Source: Bradyrhizobium genosp. SA-3 (GTDB taxonomy: Bacteria; Pseudomonadota; Alphaproteobacteria; Rhizobiales; Xanthobacteraceae). Taken from it: 64,000 nucleotides of DNA. Each line of letters begins with the position of its first letter. The stretch's first letter is position 1. The stretch is taken from positions 1-64,000 of the forward strand of contig NZ_PSRT01000020.1 of NCBI RefSeq assembly GCF_004212635.1, in the 5' to 3' direction. Of this stretch, positions 39,083-48,706 are shown piece after piece. Made by a program: the position numbers and the translations under genes. The notes under the pieces were generated by a model. That model saw only the letters and a list, made by a program, of their open reading frames with translations, did not search any database and had not been told where the DNA came from.

Positions 39083-40398
39083 ATGCGCATCGCGATGATC
39101 GGCACGGGCTATGTGGGACTGGTGTCCGGGGCCTGCTTTGCGGATTTCGGTCACGACGTCACCTGCGTCGACAAGGACGAGAAGAAGATCGCTGGCCTTC
39201 ATCGCGGCGAAATCCCGATCTACGAGCCCGGGCTGGACGAGCTGGTGGCGAACAATGTGAAAGCCAAGCGGCTGGATTTCACCACCGACCTGTCCAAGCC
39301 GGTCGCGGAGGCCGATGCCGTCTTCATTGCGGTCGGCACGCCGTCGCGCCGCGGCGATGGCCACGCTGACCTCTCCTATGTCTACGCCGCCGCCCGTGAG
39401 ATCGCGCAATCGCTCACCGGCTTCACCGTCGTGGTGACGAAGTCGACCGTGCCGGTCGGCACCGGCGACGAGGTCGAGCGCATCATCCGCGAGACCAATC
39501 CGTCAGCCGACGTCGTCGTCGCCTCCAACCCCGAATTCCTGCGCGAGGGTGCCGCGATCCGCGACTTCAAATTCCCCGACCGCGTCGTGGTCGGCACCTC
39601 CGACGAGCGCGGCCGCAAGGTGATGGGCGACATCTATCGTCCGCTGTCGCTGAACCAGGCGCCGCTGATGTTCACGCGCGCCGCACCGCCGAGATGATCA
39701 AATACGCCGCCAACGCGTTCCTGGCGACCAAGATCACCTTCATCAACGAGATCGCCGATCTCTCCGAAAAAGCCGGCGCCAACGTCCAGGAGGTCGCGCG
39801 CGGCATTGGCCTCGACAACCGCATCGGCACCAAATTCCTGCATGCGGGTCCCGGCTTCGGCGGCTCGTGCTTCCCGAAGGACACCAAGGCGCTGATCAAG
39901 ATCGCGCAGGACTACGACGTCTCCTTGCGCATCGTCGAATCCGTCTTGGCCGTGAACGAGAACCGCAAACGCGCGATGGCGCGCAAAGTGAGCCAGGCGC
40001 TCGGCGGCTCGCTGCGCGGCAAGACCATCGCGGTGCTCGGCCTCACCTTCAAGCCCGACACCGACGACATGCGCGATGCGCCGTCGATCCCGCTGGTGAC
40101 AGGCCTGATCGACATGGGTGCAAATGTGAAGGCGTTCGATCCCGTCGGCATGGAGCAGGCCAAGGGCGAACTGCCCAACATCACCTATTGCGAGGATGCC
40201 TATAGCTGCGCGCAAGGTGCCGATGCGCTCGTCATCGTCACCGAATGGGTTCAGTTCCGCGCGCTCGATCTCGGCCGGCTGAAGGCGACCATGGCAAAGC
40301 CCGTCGTCGTCGATCTCCGCAACATCTACCGCCCCGAGGACATGGAAGCCGCCGGCTTCGTCTACGAGAGCATCGGCCGCCCGTCGGTGCAAGGCTGA
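39083..40398 (+). pseudogene. ugd: UDP-glucose 6-dehydrogenase, split by a one-base deletion
   Basis: Two frames together give a complete Ugd of about 438 residues. The first (39083-39697, 204 aa) has the NAD fold (MIGTGYVGLVSGACFADFGH) and VASNPEFLREGAAI; the second (39694-40398, 234 aa) has MIKYAANAFLATKITFINEI, the catalytic Cys in GPGFGGSCFPKD and VLGLTFKPDTDD. The break is at about 39675-39690, where ACGCGCGCCGCACC stands in place of the expected codons for T-A/G-R-R-T, one base short. The result is an ATGA overlap, so coupled synthesis of two pieces is conceivable. Ugd makes UDP-glucuronate for surface polysaccharides. A sequencing error is equally possible. Confidence 0.85.
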
Positions 40399-40423
40399 TC
40401 GCGGACTAGTTATCCGCTAAATC

Positions 40424-40512
40424 CGTCATGACCGGGCTTGTCCCGGCCATCCACGTCTGTTTTCTAGGCTGGCCAGACCACGTGGATGCCCGGGACAAGC
40501 CCGGGCATGACG
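40424..40512. repeat. Inverted-arm element, family D, copy 1
   Basis: The left arm CGTCATGACCGGGCTTGTCC then CGGCCATCCACGT is mirrored by ACGTGGATGCCCGGGACAAG then CCCGGGCATGACG. It is 89 bases, between ugd and hrpB. Confidence 0.9.
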
Positions 40513-40525
40513 ACGGGATGATTTC

Positions 40526-43000
40526 TTGCCCCGCAGCTTCGACACGCCCCTTCCGATCGATGCCGTGCTCGACGATTTGTCGCGCACGCTGGAAGCGCAC
40601 AACGCGGCCGTGCTGGTGGCGCCGCCGGGTGCGGGCAAGACCACGCGGGTGCCGCTGGCGCTGCTGGATGCGCCCTGGGCCAAGGGTCAGAAGATCATCG
40701 TGCTGGAGCCGCGCCGCATCGCGGCGCGCGCCAGTGCCGATCGCATGGCAAAATCGCTTGGGGAACGTGCCGGGGAAACCGTCGGCTATCGCGTCCGCTT
40801 CGGCTCCAAGATCTCGCGCGCGACGCGCATCGAAGTGGTGACCGAGGGCATTTTCACCCGCCAGATCCTCGACGATCCCGAACTCTCCGGCATCGCCGCG
40901 ATCCTGTTCGACGAATTCCACGAGCGCTCGCTCGATGCCGATCTTGGACTCGCTTTGGCGCGCGATGCGCAAACCGGCCTGCGCGAGGATCTCCGCATCC
41001 TCGTGATGTCGGCCACGCTCGATGGCGCGCGCGTGGCAAGATTGCTCGGCGAGGCGCCCGTCGTCGAGAGCGAGGGCCGCGCCTTTCCGGTCGAGACGCG
41101 CTATCTCGGCCGCAAGGCGGACGCGCCGGTGGAGCGGCAGATGGCCGACGCCATCGCATCCGCGCTGCGCGCCGATAGCGGCTCGGTGCTGGCGTTCCTC
41201 CCCGGCGCCGCCGAGATCCGCCGTACCGAGAACTTCCTGGGCGAACGCGTGCACGACGCTTCCATCGAGATCGTGCCGCTGTTCGGCGCGCTCGATGCCG
41301 CTGTGCAGGACCGCGCCATCGCGCCGGCGCCCAAGGGCACACGCAAGGTGGTGCTGGCGACATCGATCGCCGAGACCTCGCTCACCATCGAAGGCGTGCG
41401 TATCGTCGTCGATTCCGGTCTTGCCCGCGTGCCGCGCTACGAGCCCGACATCGGGCTGACCCGGCTTGAGACCGTGCGCGCCTCGCGCGCGGCGGTGGAC
41501 CAGCGCCGCGGCCGCGCCGGCCGCACCGAGCCTGGTGTCTGCTACCGGCTCTGGGACGAGCCACAGACGGCCTCACTCGCGCCTTACACCCAGCCGGAAA
41601 TCCTCAGCGCCGATCTGTCGTCGCTGGTGCTCGATCTCGCGCAATGGGGCGTCACCGATCCCGCGGCGCTGTCGTTCCTCGATCCGCCGCCGCAGCCGGC
41701 CTGGAAGGAAGCCAAGAGCCTGCTCACCGAGCTCAACGCCGTCGATGGCGACGGCCGCATCACCGCGGAGGGCAAAAGCCTGCGCGCGCTGGCGCTGCCG
41801 CCGCGGCTGGCGCGCATGATCGTGGATTCGCATCGTGCAGGCAGCGGCGAGGCCGCGGCCGAGATCGCGGCGATCATCACCGAGCGTGGGCTCGGCGGCG
41901 ACAGCGTCGATCTCGAGCACAGGCGCGACCAGTTTCGCCGCGATCGCTCGCCGCGCGCGGTGAGCGCGCGCGACCTGGCGCGGCGCTGGGCCTCGCAGGT
42001 GGCGGCCTCGGAGACGGCGGGGCAGCAGGAGGATCTCTCCACCGGCCTGATGCTCGCCTATGCGTTCCCGGACCGCGTCGCGCGCAACCGCGGCAATGGC
42101 AGTTTCGTGCTGGCCAATGGCCGCGGCGCGTCCGTCGAGCAGACCTCCTCGCTCGCCCGCGCGCCCTACATCGCGATCGGCGAAATGACGGGAACGGCGG
42201 CGAGCGGACGCATCCTGCTCGCCGCGCAAATTACGCAGGACGAGATCGAGCGGCATTTCGCCGAGCATATCGAGAGTGCCGACGAGATCTCGTTCGATCG
42301 TGGTGCCATGGCATTGCGGGCGCGGCGCAAGCGCGCGCTGCATGCGATCACGCTCTCCGAGGCGACGCTTGCCGTGTCGCCCTCGGAGGAAACGGCGCGC
42401 ATCTTCGCGGATGGCCTGATCGCCGCGGGCCTCGACCGGCTGCCCTGGTCGAAGGCGGCCAAGCAGTGGCGCGACCGCGTGATGTTCCTGCGCAAGGCCG
42501 AGGGCGACAGCTGGCCGGATCTCTCCGATGACGGACTAATCGCGCGCCGCGACGACTGGCTGGTGCCCGCGCTCTACGACAAGATCGCGCTGAAGGACAT
42601 CTCCGCCGGCGATCTCTCCGATGCGCTGATGGCGCTGCTGCCGTGGGAGATGCGCGCGCGCCTCGACCGCGAGGCGCCGACGCATTTCGAGGCGCCAACC
42701 GGCACCATGCTGGCGATCGACTACGAAGCCGAGCAGGGGCCAACCATCGCGGTGCGGCTGCAGGAATTGTTCGGCCTCAACACCCATCCGTCGATTGCTG
42801 CCGGCAAGGTGCCGCTGGTGCTGGAATTGCTGTCGCCGGCGCAGCGCCCGGTGCAGGTGACGCGCGATCTCCCCGGCTTCTGGCGCGGCAGCTACAGCGC
42901 GGTACGCTCAGACCTGCGCGGCCGCTATCCGCGCCATCCCTGGCCGGACGATCCCGCCAGTGCGCTGCCGACCCGGCGGGCAAAGCCGCGCGGGACGTGA
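40526..43000 (+). CDS. hrpB: ATP-dependent helicase HrpB (DEAH/DEAD-like)
   Basis: An 824-residue helicase: motif I PPGAGKTTRVPLALL, motif II DEFHERSL, motif III SATLDG, motif VI DQRRGRAGRTEPGVCYRLW, then the HrpB C-terminal domain ending RGRYPRHPWPDDP. The DEFH box and length mark HrpB rather than HrpA. The role is unclear in most bacteria; it unwinds nucleic acid with ATP. The start is TTG at 40526, the only in-frame start before the conserved LPIDAVLDDL segment, and no strong ribosome-binding site is seen. A family D element lies directly before it. Confidence 0.93.
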   Translation: MPRSFDTPLPIDAVLDDLSRTLEAHNAAVLVAPPGAGKTTRVPLALLDAPWAKGQKIIVLEPRRIAARASADRMAKSLGERAGETVGYRVRFGSKISRATRIEVVTEGIFTRQILDDPELSGIAAILFDEFHERSLDADLGLALARDAQTGLREDLRILVMSATLDGARVARLLGEAPVVESEGRAFPVETRYLGRKADAPVERQMADAIASALRADSGSVLAFLPGAAEIRRTENFLGERVHDASIEIVPLFGALDAAVQDRAIAPAPKGTRKVVLATSIAETSLTIEGVRIVVDSGLARVPRYEPDIGLTRLETVRASRAAVDQRRGRAGRTEPGVCYRLWDEPQTASLAPYTQPEILSADLSSLVLDLAQWGVTDPAALSFLDPPPQPAWKEAKSLLTELNAVDGDGRITAEGKSLRALALPPRLARMIVDSHRAGSGEAAAEIAAIITERGLGGDSVDLEHRRDQFRRDRSPRAVSARDLARRWASQVAASETAGQQEDLSTGLMLAYAFPDRVARNRGNGSFVLANGRGASVEQTSSLARAPYIAIGEMTGTAASGRILLAAQITQDEIERHFAEHIESADEISFDRGAMALRARRKRALHAITLSEATLAVSPSEETARIFADGLIAAGLDRLPWSKAAKQWRDRVMFLRKAEGDSWPDLSDDGLIARRDDWLVPALYDKIALKDISAGDLSDALMALLPWEMRARLDREAPTHFEAPTGTMLAIDYEAEQGPTIAVRLQELFGLNTHPSIAAGKVPLVLELLSPAQRPVQVTRDLPGFWRGSYSAVRSDLRGRYPRHPWPDDPASALPTRRAKPRGT

Positions 43001-43154
43001 CTCCCTCGCCTCGCTCTTGCGGGGAGAGGTTCAAGCGACCGCATTAACCGTCCGCTCATCCTTTTCGGCAAAATGACACGAGCCCCGGCGTGCCTTCGCT
43101 CGCGGACAGGCGCGCCGCGTGGTGAAATCGAGCTTTCGGCTCGGAAGTGGTGTG

Positions 43155-43667
43155 ATGCGTAACATAGTGATCTTCGCGGCCGTCATGATCGGTCTCGGCA
43201 CCTTCATGGCCCAGATGGCGGACAAGATGAGCTCCGCCTCCGCCACCTCGGTGCCGCGCACGACGGTGGCAGTCGCCTCCACCGCGCCCGCCGGCGGCCG
43301 CAGCCTGGCCATTTCCCGCGACGGTCGCGGTCATTTCCAGGCCGAGGGCCGGATCGAGGGCCAGCGTATCGGCTTCATGGTCGACACCGGCGCCTCCGTC
43401 GTTGCGCTTAACGAGACCTCGGCCGCACGCTTTGGCCTGCGTCCTTCGCGCAGCGAGTACAACGCCACCGTCTCGACCGCCAACGGCACCATCAAGGCCG
43501 CGCGCACCCGCATCGCCATGCTGGAGGTCGGCGGCCTCGTCGTGCGTGACGTCGATGCCATGGTGCTGCCGGACGCCGCGCTGTCGGAGAACCTGCTCGG
43601 CCTCTCCTTCCTGTCCCGCCTGAAGCGCTTCGAATACGCCAACGGCCAGATGGTGCTCGAGCAGTAG
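43155..43667 (+). CDS. Retropepsin-like aspartic protease (TIGR02281 type), membrane-anchored
   Basis: A 170-residue protein with an N-terminal signal anchor (MRNIVIFAAVMIGLGTFM) and a clan AA aspartic protease domain with the active-site triad GFMVDTGASVVALNE and ENLLGLSFLSRLKRFEY as the flap-partner segment. Retropepsin-type enzymes work as dimers with one such site each, so this should dimerise in the periplasm. The ATG at 43155 is preferred; a GTG-started frame to 43119 adds 12 residues. Targets are unknown. The gene is single, upstream of a mutase gene. Confidence 0.88.
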   Translation: MRNIVIFAAVMIGLGTFMAQMADKMSSASATSVPRTTVAVASTAPAGGRSLAISRDGRGHFQAEGRIEGQRIGFMVDTGASVVALNETSAARFGLRPSRSEYNATVSTANGTIKAARTRIAMLEVGGLVVRDVDAMVLPDAALSENLLGLSFLSRLKRFEYANGQMVLEQ

Positions 43668-43860
43668 GCGCGGCCCGCGCAATCGCGCGAGCGTCCATTT
43701 CAAGAACATATCTTTGCTTTCGCCGCCCGCGCGGTAACGTTTCTTCGTTACCAAACTGCCGCAATTATCGGCCATAAGCCTTCATTCCCGCCTTCCGCTG
43801 CGGCCCGGCATTCGCTAAGGCTGCAGCAAATCCTGCCCCCCTTTTCACGAGACTGTCTCA

Positions 43861-45360
43861 ATGTTCCCGAAGCCGAAATCCGTATTGTTGCCCAACACCT
43901 ATGCTTTCGAATCCGAGCCGATGGTGAAGCCGACGGGCTTTCGCGAGTATGACGCGCGCTGGTTGTTCCAAAAGGAAATCAACCTGATGGGTGTGCAGGC
44001 GCTCGGCATGGGGCTGGGCGCGTTGATCGCCGAGCTCGGCGTCAAGCAGGAGATCGTCACTGGCCACGATTTCCGCGGCTATTCGGCCTCGATCAAATAC
44101 GCGCTGATCTCCGGCCTGATGGCCGGCGGCTGCAAGGTGCACGACATCGGGCTTGCGGTGACGCCGATGGCCTATTTCGCGCAGTTCGATCTCGACGTGC
44201 CCTGCGTCGCCATGGTGACGGCCTCGCATAACGACAATGGCTGGACCGGCGTGAAGATGGGCGCCAACCGCCCGCTGACCTTCGGTCCCGACGAGATGAC
44301 GCGGCTGAAAGAGATCGTGCTCAATGCCGAGTTCAAGAATAAGGCCGGCGGCTCCTATCAATTCCACGAGAATTATCCGGCGCGTTACATCGCCGACCTC
44401 ACCTCTCGTCCGAAGCTGACGCGCAAGCTGAAGGTCGTCGCTGCCTGCGGCAACGGCACCGCCGGCGCGTTCGCGCCGCAGGTGCTGGAGGCGATCGGCT
44501 GCGAGGTGATCCCGCTCGATACCGAGCTCGATCACACCTTCCCGAAATACAATCCGAACCCCGAGGACATGGAGATGCTGCACGCGATCCGCGACGCGGT
44601 ACTGCACCACAAGGCCGATGTCGGTCTCGGCTTCGACGGCGACGGCGACCGCTGCGGCGTCGTCGACAACACCGGCGAGGAGATCTTTGCCGACAAGGTC
44701 GGCGTGATGCTGGCGCGCGACATGTCGGCGATCCACAAGGAGGCGCAGTTCGTCGTCGACGTGAAGTCGACCGGCCTGTTCGTCACTGATCCCGTGCTGC
44801 AGAAGCAGGGCGCGAAGGTCGCCTATTGGAAGACCGGTCATTCCTACATGAAGCGCCGCACCAACGAGATGGGCGCGCTGGCGGGCTTCGAGAAGTCGGG
44901 TCACTTCTTCTTCAACAAGCCGTTCGGCCGCGGCTATGACGACGGCCTGGTCTCGGCGATCGCGATCTGCGACATGCTCGACCGCGCGCCCGGCAAGTCG
45001 ATGGCCGACCTGAAGAACGCGCTGCCGAAGACCTGGTCGTCGCCGACCATGTCGCCGCACTGTGCCGACGAGGTCAAATACGGCGTCATCGACAAGGTGG
45101 TGAAGCACTTCGAAGGCTTGCAGGCGAAGGGCGCCAAGATCGGCGGCCAATCGATCCGCGATCTCGTCACCGTCAACGGCGTGCGCGTCACGGTCGAAGA
45201 CGGCAGCTGGGGCCTGATGCGCGCCTCCTCCAACAAGCCCGAGCTCGTCGTCGTGGTCGAGAGCCCGGTCTCGGAGCAGCGCATGCACGACATGTTTGAG
45301 ATGGTGAACAGCGTGCTGCGCACCCATCCCGAGGTCGGCGAGTACAATCAGAAGATCTAA
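43861..45360 (+). CDS. Phosphomannomutase/phosphoglucomutase
   Basis: A 499-residue alpha-D-phosphohexomutase. The phosphoserine loop is MVTASHNDNGWTGVKMG (the Ser after Ala), the metal loop is GFDGDGDRCGV, the sugar-binding loop is EKSGHFFFNKPFG, and the C-terminal phosphate-binding loop is near DGSWGLMRASSNKPELV. It interconverts mannose-6-P/mannose-1-P or the glucose pair, feeding GDP-mannose or UDP-glucose. In rhizobia this form is often annotated ManB/NoeK-like. Its proximity to ugd suggests joint support of surface polysaccharide synthesis. Confidence 0.92.
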   Translation: MFPKPKSVLLPNTYAFESEPMVKPTGFREYDARWLFQKEINLMGVQALGMGLGALIAELGVKQEIVTGHDFRGYSASIKYALISGLMAGGCKVHDIGLAVTPMAYFAQFDLDVPCVAMVTASHNDNGWTGVKMGANRPLTFGPDEMTRLKEIVLNAEFKNKAGGSYQFHENYPARYIADLTSRPKLTRKLKVVAACGNGTAGAFAPQVLEAIGCEVIPLDTELDHTFPKYNPNPEDMEMLHAIRDAVLHHKADVGLGFDGDGDRCGVVDNTGEEIFADKVGVMLARDMSAIHKEAQFVVDVKSTGLFVTDPVLQKQGAKVAYWKTGHSYMKRRTNEMGALAGFEKSGHFFFNKPFGRGYDDGLVSAIAICDMLDRAPGKSMADLKNALPKTWSSPTMSPHCADEVKYGVIDKVVKHFEGLQAKGAKIGGQSIRDLVTVNGVRVTVEDGSWGLMRASSNKPELVVVVESPVSEQRMHDMFEMVNSVLRTHPEVGEYNQKI

Positions 45361-45400
45361 GGGGCGTCAGGGGAGCACAACACGCGCCGTAAATCTCCGC

Positions 45401-45506
45401 TGTCATGCCCCGGCTTGGCCGGGGCATCCAGTACGCCGCAGCTTCTCCGTATCCAATCGCCTTCTCTCTGGACTACTGGATCGCCCGGTCAAGCCGGGCG
45501 ATGACA
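45401..45506. repeat. Inverted-arm element, family E, copy 1
   Basis: The left arm TGTCATGCCCCGGCTTGGCC then GGGGCATCCAGTA is mirrored by TACTGGATCGCCCGGTCAAG then CCGGGCGATGACA. It is 106 bases, between convergent mutase and Lrp genes. Confidence 0.88.
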
Positions 45507-45524
45507 GCGTCTGTGTGGCGCGAC

Positions 45525-46034
45525 CTAAGCCGCCACCACCGCCGGGATCGGCAGCGCGGTGACCGACTTGATCTTCTCCATCGCGAAGCGCGAGGTGACG
45601 TTCTTCAGTGGCACGGCGCTGATCAGCTTCTTGTAGAACACGTCATAGGCCTGCATGTCCGCCACCACGACGCGCAGCATGTAGTCGACGTCGCCGGCCA
45701 TGCGATAGAACTCCATCACCTCCGGCATGGCGCTGACGGCTTCGGCGAACCGCTTCAGCCAGGCGTCGGAATGGTCGGAGCTCTCCACCGAGACGAACAC
45801 GGAGATGCCGAGCCCGATCTTGTTCTGGTCGACGAGGGCGACGCGCTTGATGATCACGCCATCGGCCTCCAGCCGCTGGATGCGCTTCCAGCAGGGGGTC
45901 GAGGACAGGCCGACGCGATCGCCGATCTCGGCGACGGAGAGGGAGGCATCCTCCTGGAGGACCATCAGGATCTTGCGGTCGATGGCATCGAGGCGGCGGC
46001 TGGTCTCGGGAATCTGGACGGCAAGGTCGGTCAT
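45525..46034 (-). CDS. Lrp/AsnC-family transcriptional regulator
   Basis: A 169-residue regulator: N-terminal winged helix (LDAIDRKILMVLQEDASLSV, then GLSSTPCWKRIQRLEADGVI) and a C-terminal RAM/ligand-binding beta-alpha-beta fold (VFVSVE, VMEFYRMAGDVDYMLRVVV). It resembles regulators of amino-acid catabolism (BkdR/PutR-like), but the ligand and targets cannot be told. The gene is isolated, 67 bases from the end of the PfkB kinase gene on the same strand. Confidence 0.93.
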   Translation of the reverse strand: MTDLAVQIPETSRRLDAIDRKILMVLQEDASLSVAEIGDRVGLSSTPCWKRIQRLEADGVIIKRVALVDQNKIGLGISVFVSVESSDHSDAWLKRFAEAVSAMPEVMEFYRMAGDVDYMLRVVVADMQAYDVFYKKLISAVPLKNVTSRFAMEKIKSVTALPIPAVVAA

Positions 46035-46101
46035 TTGAAGAACTTTGTTCCATTTCAGGGGCAGATTTCCCTGATATAGAGAAAATCATTCTATAGCAAG
46101 T

Positions 46102-47055
46102 CTATAATGTTGGCGCCCGGCCCGGCATCGCCGCCGCCTGCTCGCTCAAAAACTCTTCAACTTCAACGCGTTGTGGTGCGGCTAGGCCACCGCCATGGCG
46201 AGTGCATTTCAGCGCCGCGGCGGCCGCGGCGAATTGCAGCGCCTCCCGCGCCCCTTCGCCCTCGGCGAGGCGAAGTGTGAAGGCGCCATGGAAGACGTCA
46301 CCGGCGCCGAGCGTATCGACCGCCTGGATCGGGAAGGCTGGTGTCTGCTCCAGCTCGCCCACTTCGTTCAGCCAGATCGTGCCGAGGGGACCGCGGGTGG
46401 CGGCGAGGAAGGCCGGCGTCAGCCCGGCCAGGCGCTTCAAGGCCTCGCCGTCGTCGGCGATGCCGGCGGTCTCCTGCACCTGTTCGCTGGCGAACAGCAA
46501 ATGCGAGGCTGTCGTGAGCAGGCCGTCCTGCAACGACATCGCGCGGTCGACGCCGACGATGACGGGAATGCCGCGCCGGCGCGCCTCAGTGCAGAGCGAG
46601 GTCGCGAACGAAGCACTGCGGCTTTCGACGAGGACCACGCGGCAATCGGTGAGCAATTCGTCCGCGTCCGGCAACTTTACGGTCCATAAGGCCGGATCAC
46701 GATAGATGGTGAGGGTCCGCTCGCCGGAGGGCTCGATCATGATCGCCGAGACCGGCGTTGTCAGACCTGGCATGCGTACGATGTGCGTGGTTTCGATGCC
46801 CTCCTGCGCCATCCGTTCGAGAATGAAGCTGCTCGACGTCTCGCCGGCATCGCCCATCGGTCCGGCGAACGCGACGCGGCCGCCGAGGCGGGCGATGGCG
46901 ATCGCGGCATTGAGTGCGTTGCCGCCGCAGATCTCCGCAAGGTGGCTCGCGTTGGCCTTGCTGCCGCGTTCGGGCACGGCCTCGACGCGAAAGGTGAGGT
47001 CGCGCACGGGAATGCCGATGCAGAGGATGCGCGGCGCGAGTCCCGTTGCGGTCAT
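46102..47055 (-). CDS. PfkB-family carbohydrate kinase
   Basis: A 317-residue kinase of the ribokinase clan. It has GGNALNAAIAIARLGG (substrate-binding), the anion-hole/catalytic segment VDTLGAGDVFHGAF with its Asp, and TRGPLGTIWL near the ATP site. The ending and length fit sugar kinases such as ribokinase, ketohexokinase or sulfofructose kinase. No transporter or aldolase genes are linked, so the substrate is open. It is probably co-transcribed with nudC (13-base gap) and the HIT gene. Confidence 0.88.
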   Translation of the reverse strand: MTATGLAPRILCIGIPVRDLTFRVEAVPERGSKANASHLAEICGGNALNAAIAIARLGGRVAFAGPMGDAGETSSSFILERMAQEGIETTHIVRMPGLTTPVSAIMIEPSGERTLTIYRDPALWTVKLPDADELLTDCRVVLVESRSASFATSLCTEARRRGIPVIVGVDRAMSLQDGLLTTASHLLFASEQVQETAGIADDGEALKRLAGLTPAFLAATRGPLGTIWLNEVGELEQTPAFPIQAVDTLGAGDVFHGAFTLRLAEGEGAREALQFAAAAAALKCTRHGGGLAAPQRVEVEEFLSEQAAAMPGRAPTL

Positions 47056-47068
47056 CGGCGCTCTCAGC

Positions 47069-48013
47069 TCAAGCGCCGCTCTTGTCGTGCACCCAGCGGC
47101 CGAGCAGATGATGGGCGATCGCGAACGGATGCGGGCCGGCGAGCCCGTCCGGATGCGTCCGCGTCAGCATCAAGGCGGCCTCCTCGCGCGTGAACCAGCG
47201 CGCGTCTTCCAGCTCCATGCGATCGACGACGATGTCCTCGTTCAGCGCCCGCGCGCTGCAGCCGATCATCAGCGACGACGGATAGGGCCAGGGCTGGGTC
47301 ATGTAATACTGCACGTCGGTGCAGCGGATCCCGGACTCTTCCAGGATCTCGCGGCGCACCGCGTCTTCGATGGTCTCGGCCGCCTCGACGAAGCCGGCGA
47401 GGCAGGAATACATGCCGGGCGGAAATTGCTTCTGGCGGCCGAGCAGGCACTTGTCGCCGGAGGCGACCAGCATGATCACGACGGGATCCGTGCGCGGAAA
47501 ATGCTCGGCCTTGCAGGCGGGACAGTCGCGCTTCCAGCCGCCTTCCTTCATGCTGGTGCGTGCGCCGCAATTGGCGCAATAGCCGTGGCGCTGATGCCAG
47601 CCCACCATCGATTTCGCCATCGCGATCGCCGACAGCTCCTGCGGCGGGACTGCACCCTGCATCGCCATGCCGCGCAGCTCGGTCACGGTGTAGTCGTCGC
47701 GGCCGACCAGCTTCTCGGCCGCCGCCTGCGACATTCCCATGCCGAACATCGCCGCGCCATCGCGCAGCCCCAAGAAGACCGTGCCGGGATTGGCGCCGCA
47801 TTTCAGCGCCTCGTCGATTCCCAGCAGCGCCCGAACCCTCTCGCCCTCGCGCTTCACCAGAAGCGAGTCGCGATAGACGACATAGGCGCGCGATGACGGT
47901 TTCTGCTCCATCGCGAACAGCTTCTCGTCGTCGCGGCGCAGATGCGCGGCGCGGTCGAGGACGTTGGTGACGAAGGCCGGCTGTCCCAGCGGAAACGCGT
48001 TGAATGCTGACAT
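47069..48013 (-). CDS. nudC: NAD+ diphosphatase (NudC)
   Basis: A 314-residue Nudix hydrolase. A four-Cys zinc ribbon (YCANCGARTSMKEGGWKRDC then PAC) precedes the Nudix box GFVEAAETIEDAVRREILEE and SGI, with the NudC-type SYPSSLMIGC-like segment (YPSSLMIGCSARAL) after it. It cleaves NAD+/NADH to NMN and AMP and can remove NAD caps from RNA. All four Cys and the Nudix Glu residues are intact. Ten bases separate its start from the HIT gene stop, so the pair is likely co-transcribed. Confidence 0.93.
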   Translation of the reverse strand: MSAFNAFPLGQPAFVTNVLDRAAHLRRDDEKLFAMEQKPSSRAYVVYRDSLLVKREGERVRALLGIDEALKCGANPGTVFLGLRDGAAMFGMGMSQAAAEKLVGRDDYTVTELRGMAMQGAVPPQELSAIAMAKSMVGWHQRHGYCANCGARTSMKEGGWKRDCPACKAEHFPRTDPVVIMLVASGDKCLLGRQKQFPPGMYSCLAGFVEAAETIEDAVRREILEESGIRCTDVQYYMTQPWPYPSSLMIGCSARALNEDIVVDRMELEDARWFTREEAALMLTRTHPDGLAGPHPFAIAHHLLGRWVHDKSGA

Positions 48014-48023
48014 TATTATTCTT

Positions 48024-48443
48024 TCAACCCAACCAGATCTTGCGGCGGAGCGCGCTGATGAAATTCTGCACTTCAGTGGCGTCGTGCGCCAGCGGCGGCA
48101 TCACGCCCCACACCGGCCGCGGCCAGGCCGCATCACTGGTCCGGCGCGCGATGACGTGAACGTGAAGCTGCGGCACGAGGTTGCCGAGCGCGGCGATGTT
48201 GAGCTTGTCGCATTTGGTGATGTCCTTCAGCGCGCGCGAGACGCGGGAGATCTCGGTCATCAGCTGCGCCTGCTGCACCTCGTCGAGATCGATGATCTCG
48301 ACCGCGTCAGGCCGCCGCGGCACCAGCAGTAGCCAGGGATAATGCGCGTCCTTGATGACCAGCACCTTCGACAGCGGCAAATCGCCGATGTCGATGGTGT
48401 CCTCTTTCAGGCGGGAGTGCAGCGACCAGGCGGGTTCGGGCAT
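48024..48443 (-). CDS. HIT-domain protein
   Basis: A 139-residue HIT-superfamily protein. The active-site motif reads QLHVHVIAR: against the classic HxHxH, the first His is Gln while the presumed nucleophile His and the last His remain. This Q-x-H-x-H form is standard in a proteobacterial subgroup that also ends with WPRPVWG. HIT proteins cleave or transfer nucleoside monophosphates. It is the first gene of an apparent HIT-nudC-pfkB unit of nucleotide-handling enzymes. The substrate is unknown. Confidence 0.88.
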   Translation of the reverse strand: MPEPAWSLHSRLKEDTIDIGDLPLSKVLVIKDAHYPWLLLVPRRPDAVEIIDLDEVQQAQLMTEISRVSRALKDITKCDKLNIAALGNLVPQLHVHVIARRTSDAAWPRPVWGVMPPLAHDATEVQNFISALRRKIWLG

Positions 48444-48546
48444 ATGTGTTTCCGGATAGCCGGGGGGCGGGCGTGTTGGGGCCGACCATACGATACGCGG
48501 TTAGCGAGGGAAAGGTTGGGGCTCCGCAGGGGCCTCATGCACCGTT

Positions 48547-48686
48547 GTCGTCCCGGCGAAGGCCGGGACCCATAACCACAGGAAGAAGTTTGGCGAAAGC
48601 CGGCAGTAAAGAGTCGTCCCGCGGTGCGACCAACTGCGCCTATCGATAGATCTCGCGGTATGGGTCCCGGCCTTCGCCGGGACGAC
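48547..48686. repeat. Inverted-arm element, family C, copy 4 (reference form)
   Basis: 140 bases. Left arm GTCGTCCCGGCGAAGGCCGG then GACCCATAACCACAG; right arm GCGGTATGGGTCCCGGCCTT then CGCCGGGACGAC. It has the ordinary GAAGG loop and the GTTTGGCGAA spacer motif. Confidence 0.9.
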
Positions 48687-48706
48687 AGCGAATTTGTGGC
48701 GTCTTC

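Noticed and set aside
39694-40398. Second ugd piece as a separate short dehydrogenase gene
   Set aside because: It begins in the middle of the Ugd fold, lacks the NAD-binding domain and continues the first piece without any gap.
43858-45327. 489-codon minus-strand frame opposite the phosphomannomutase
   Set aside because: Shadow of a gene with all mutase motifs.
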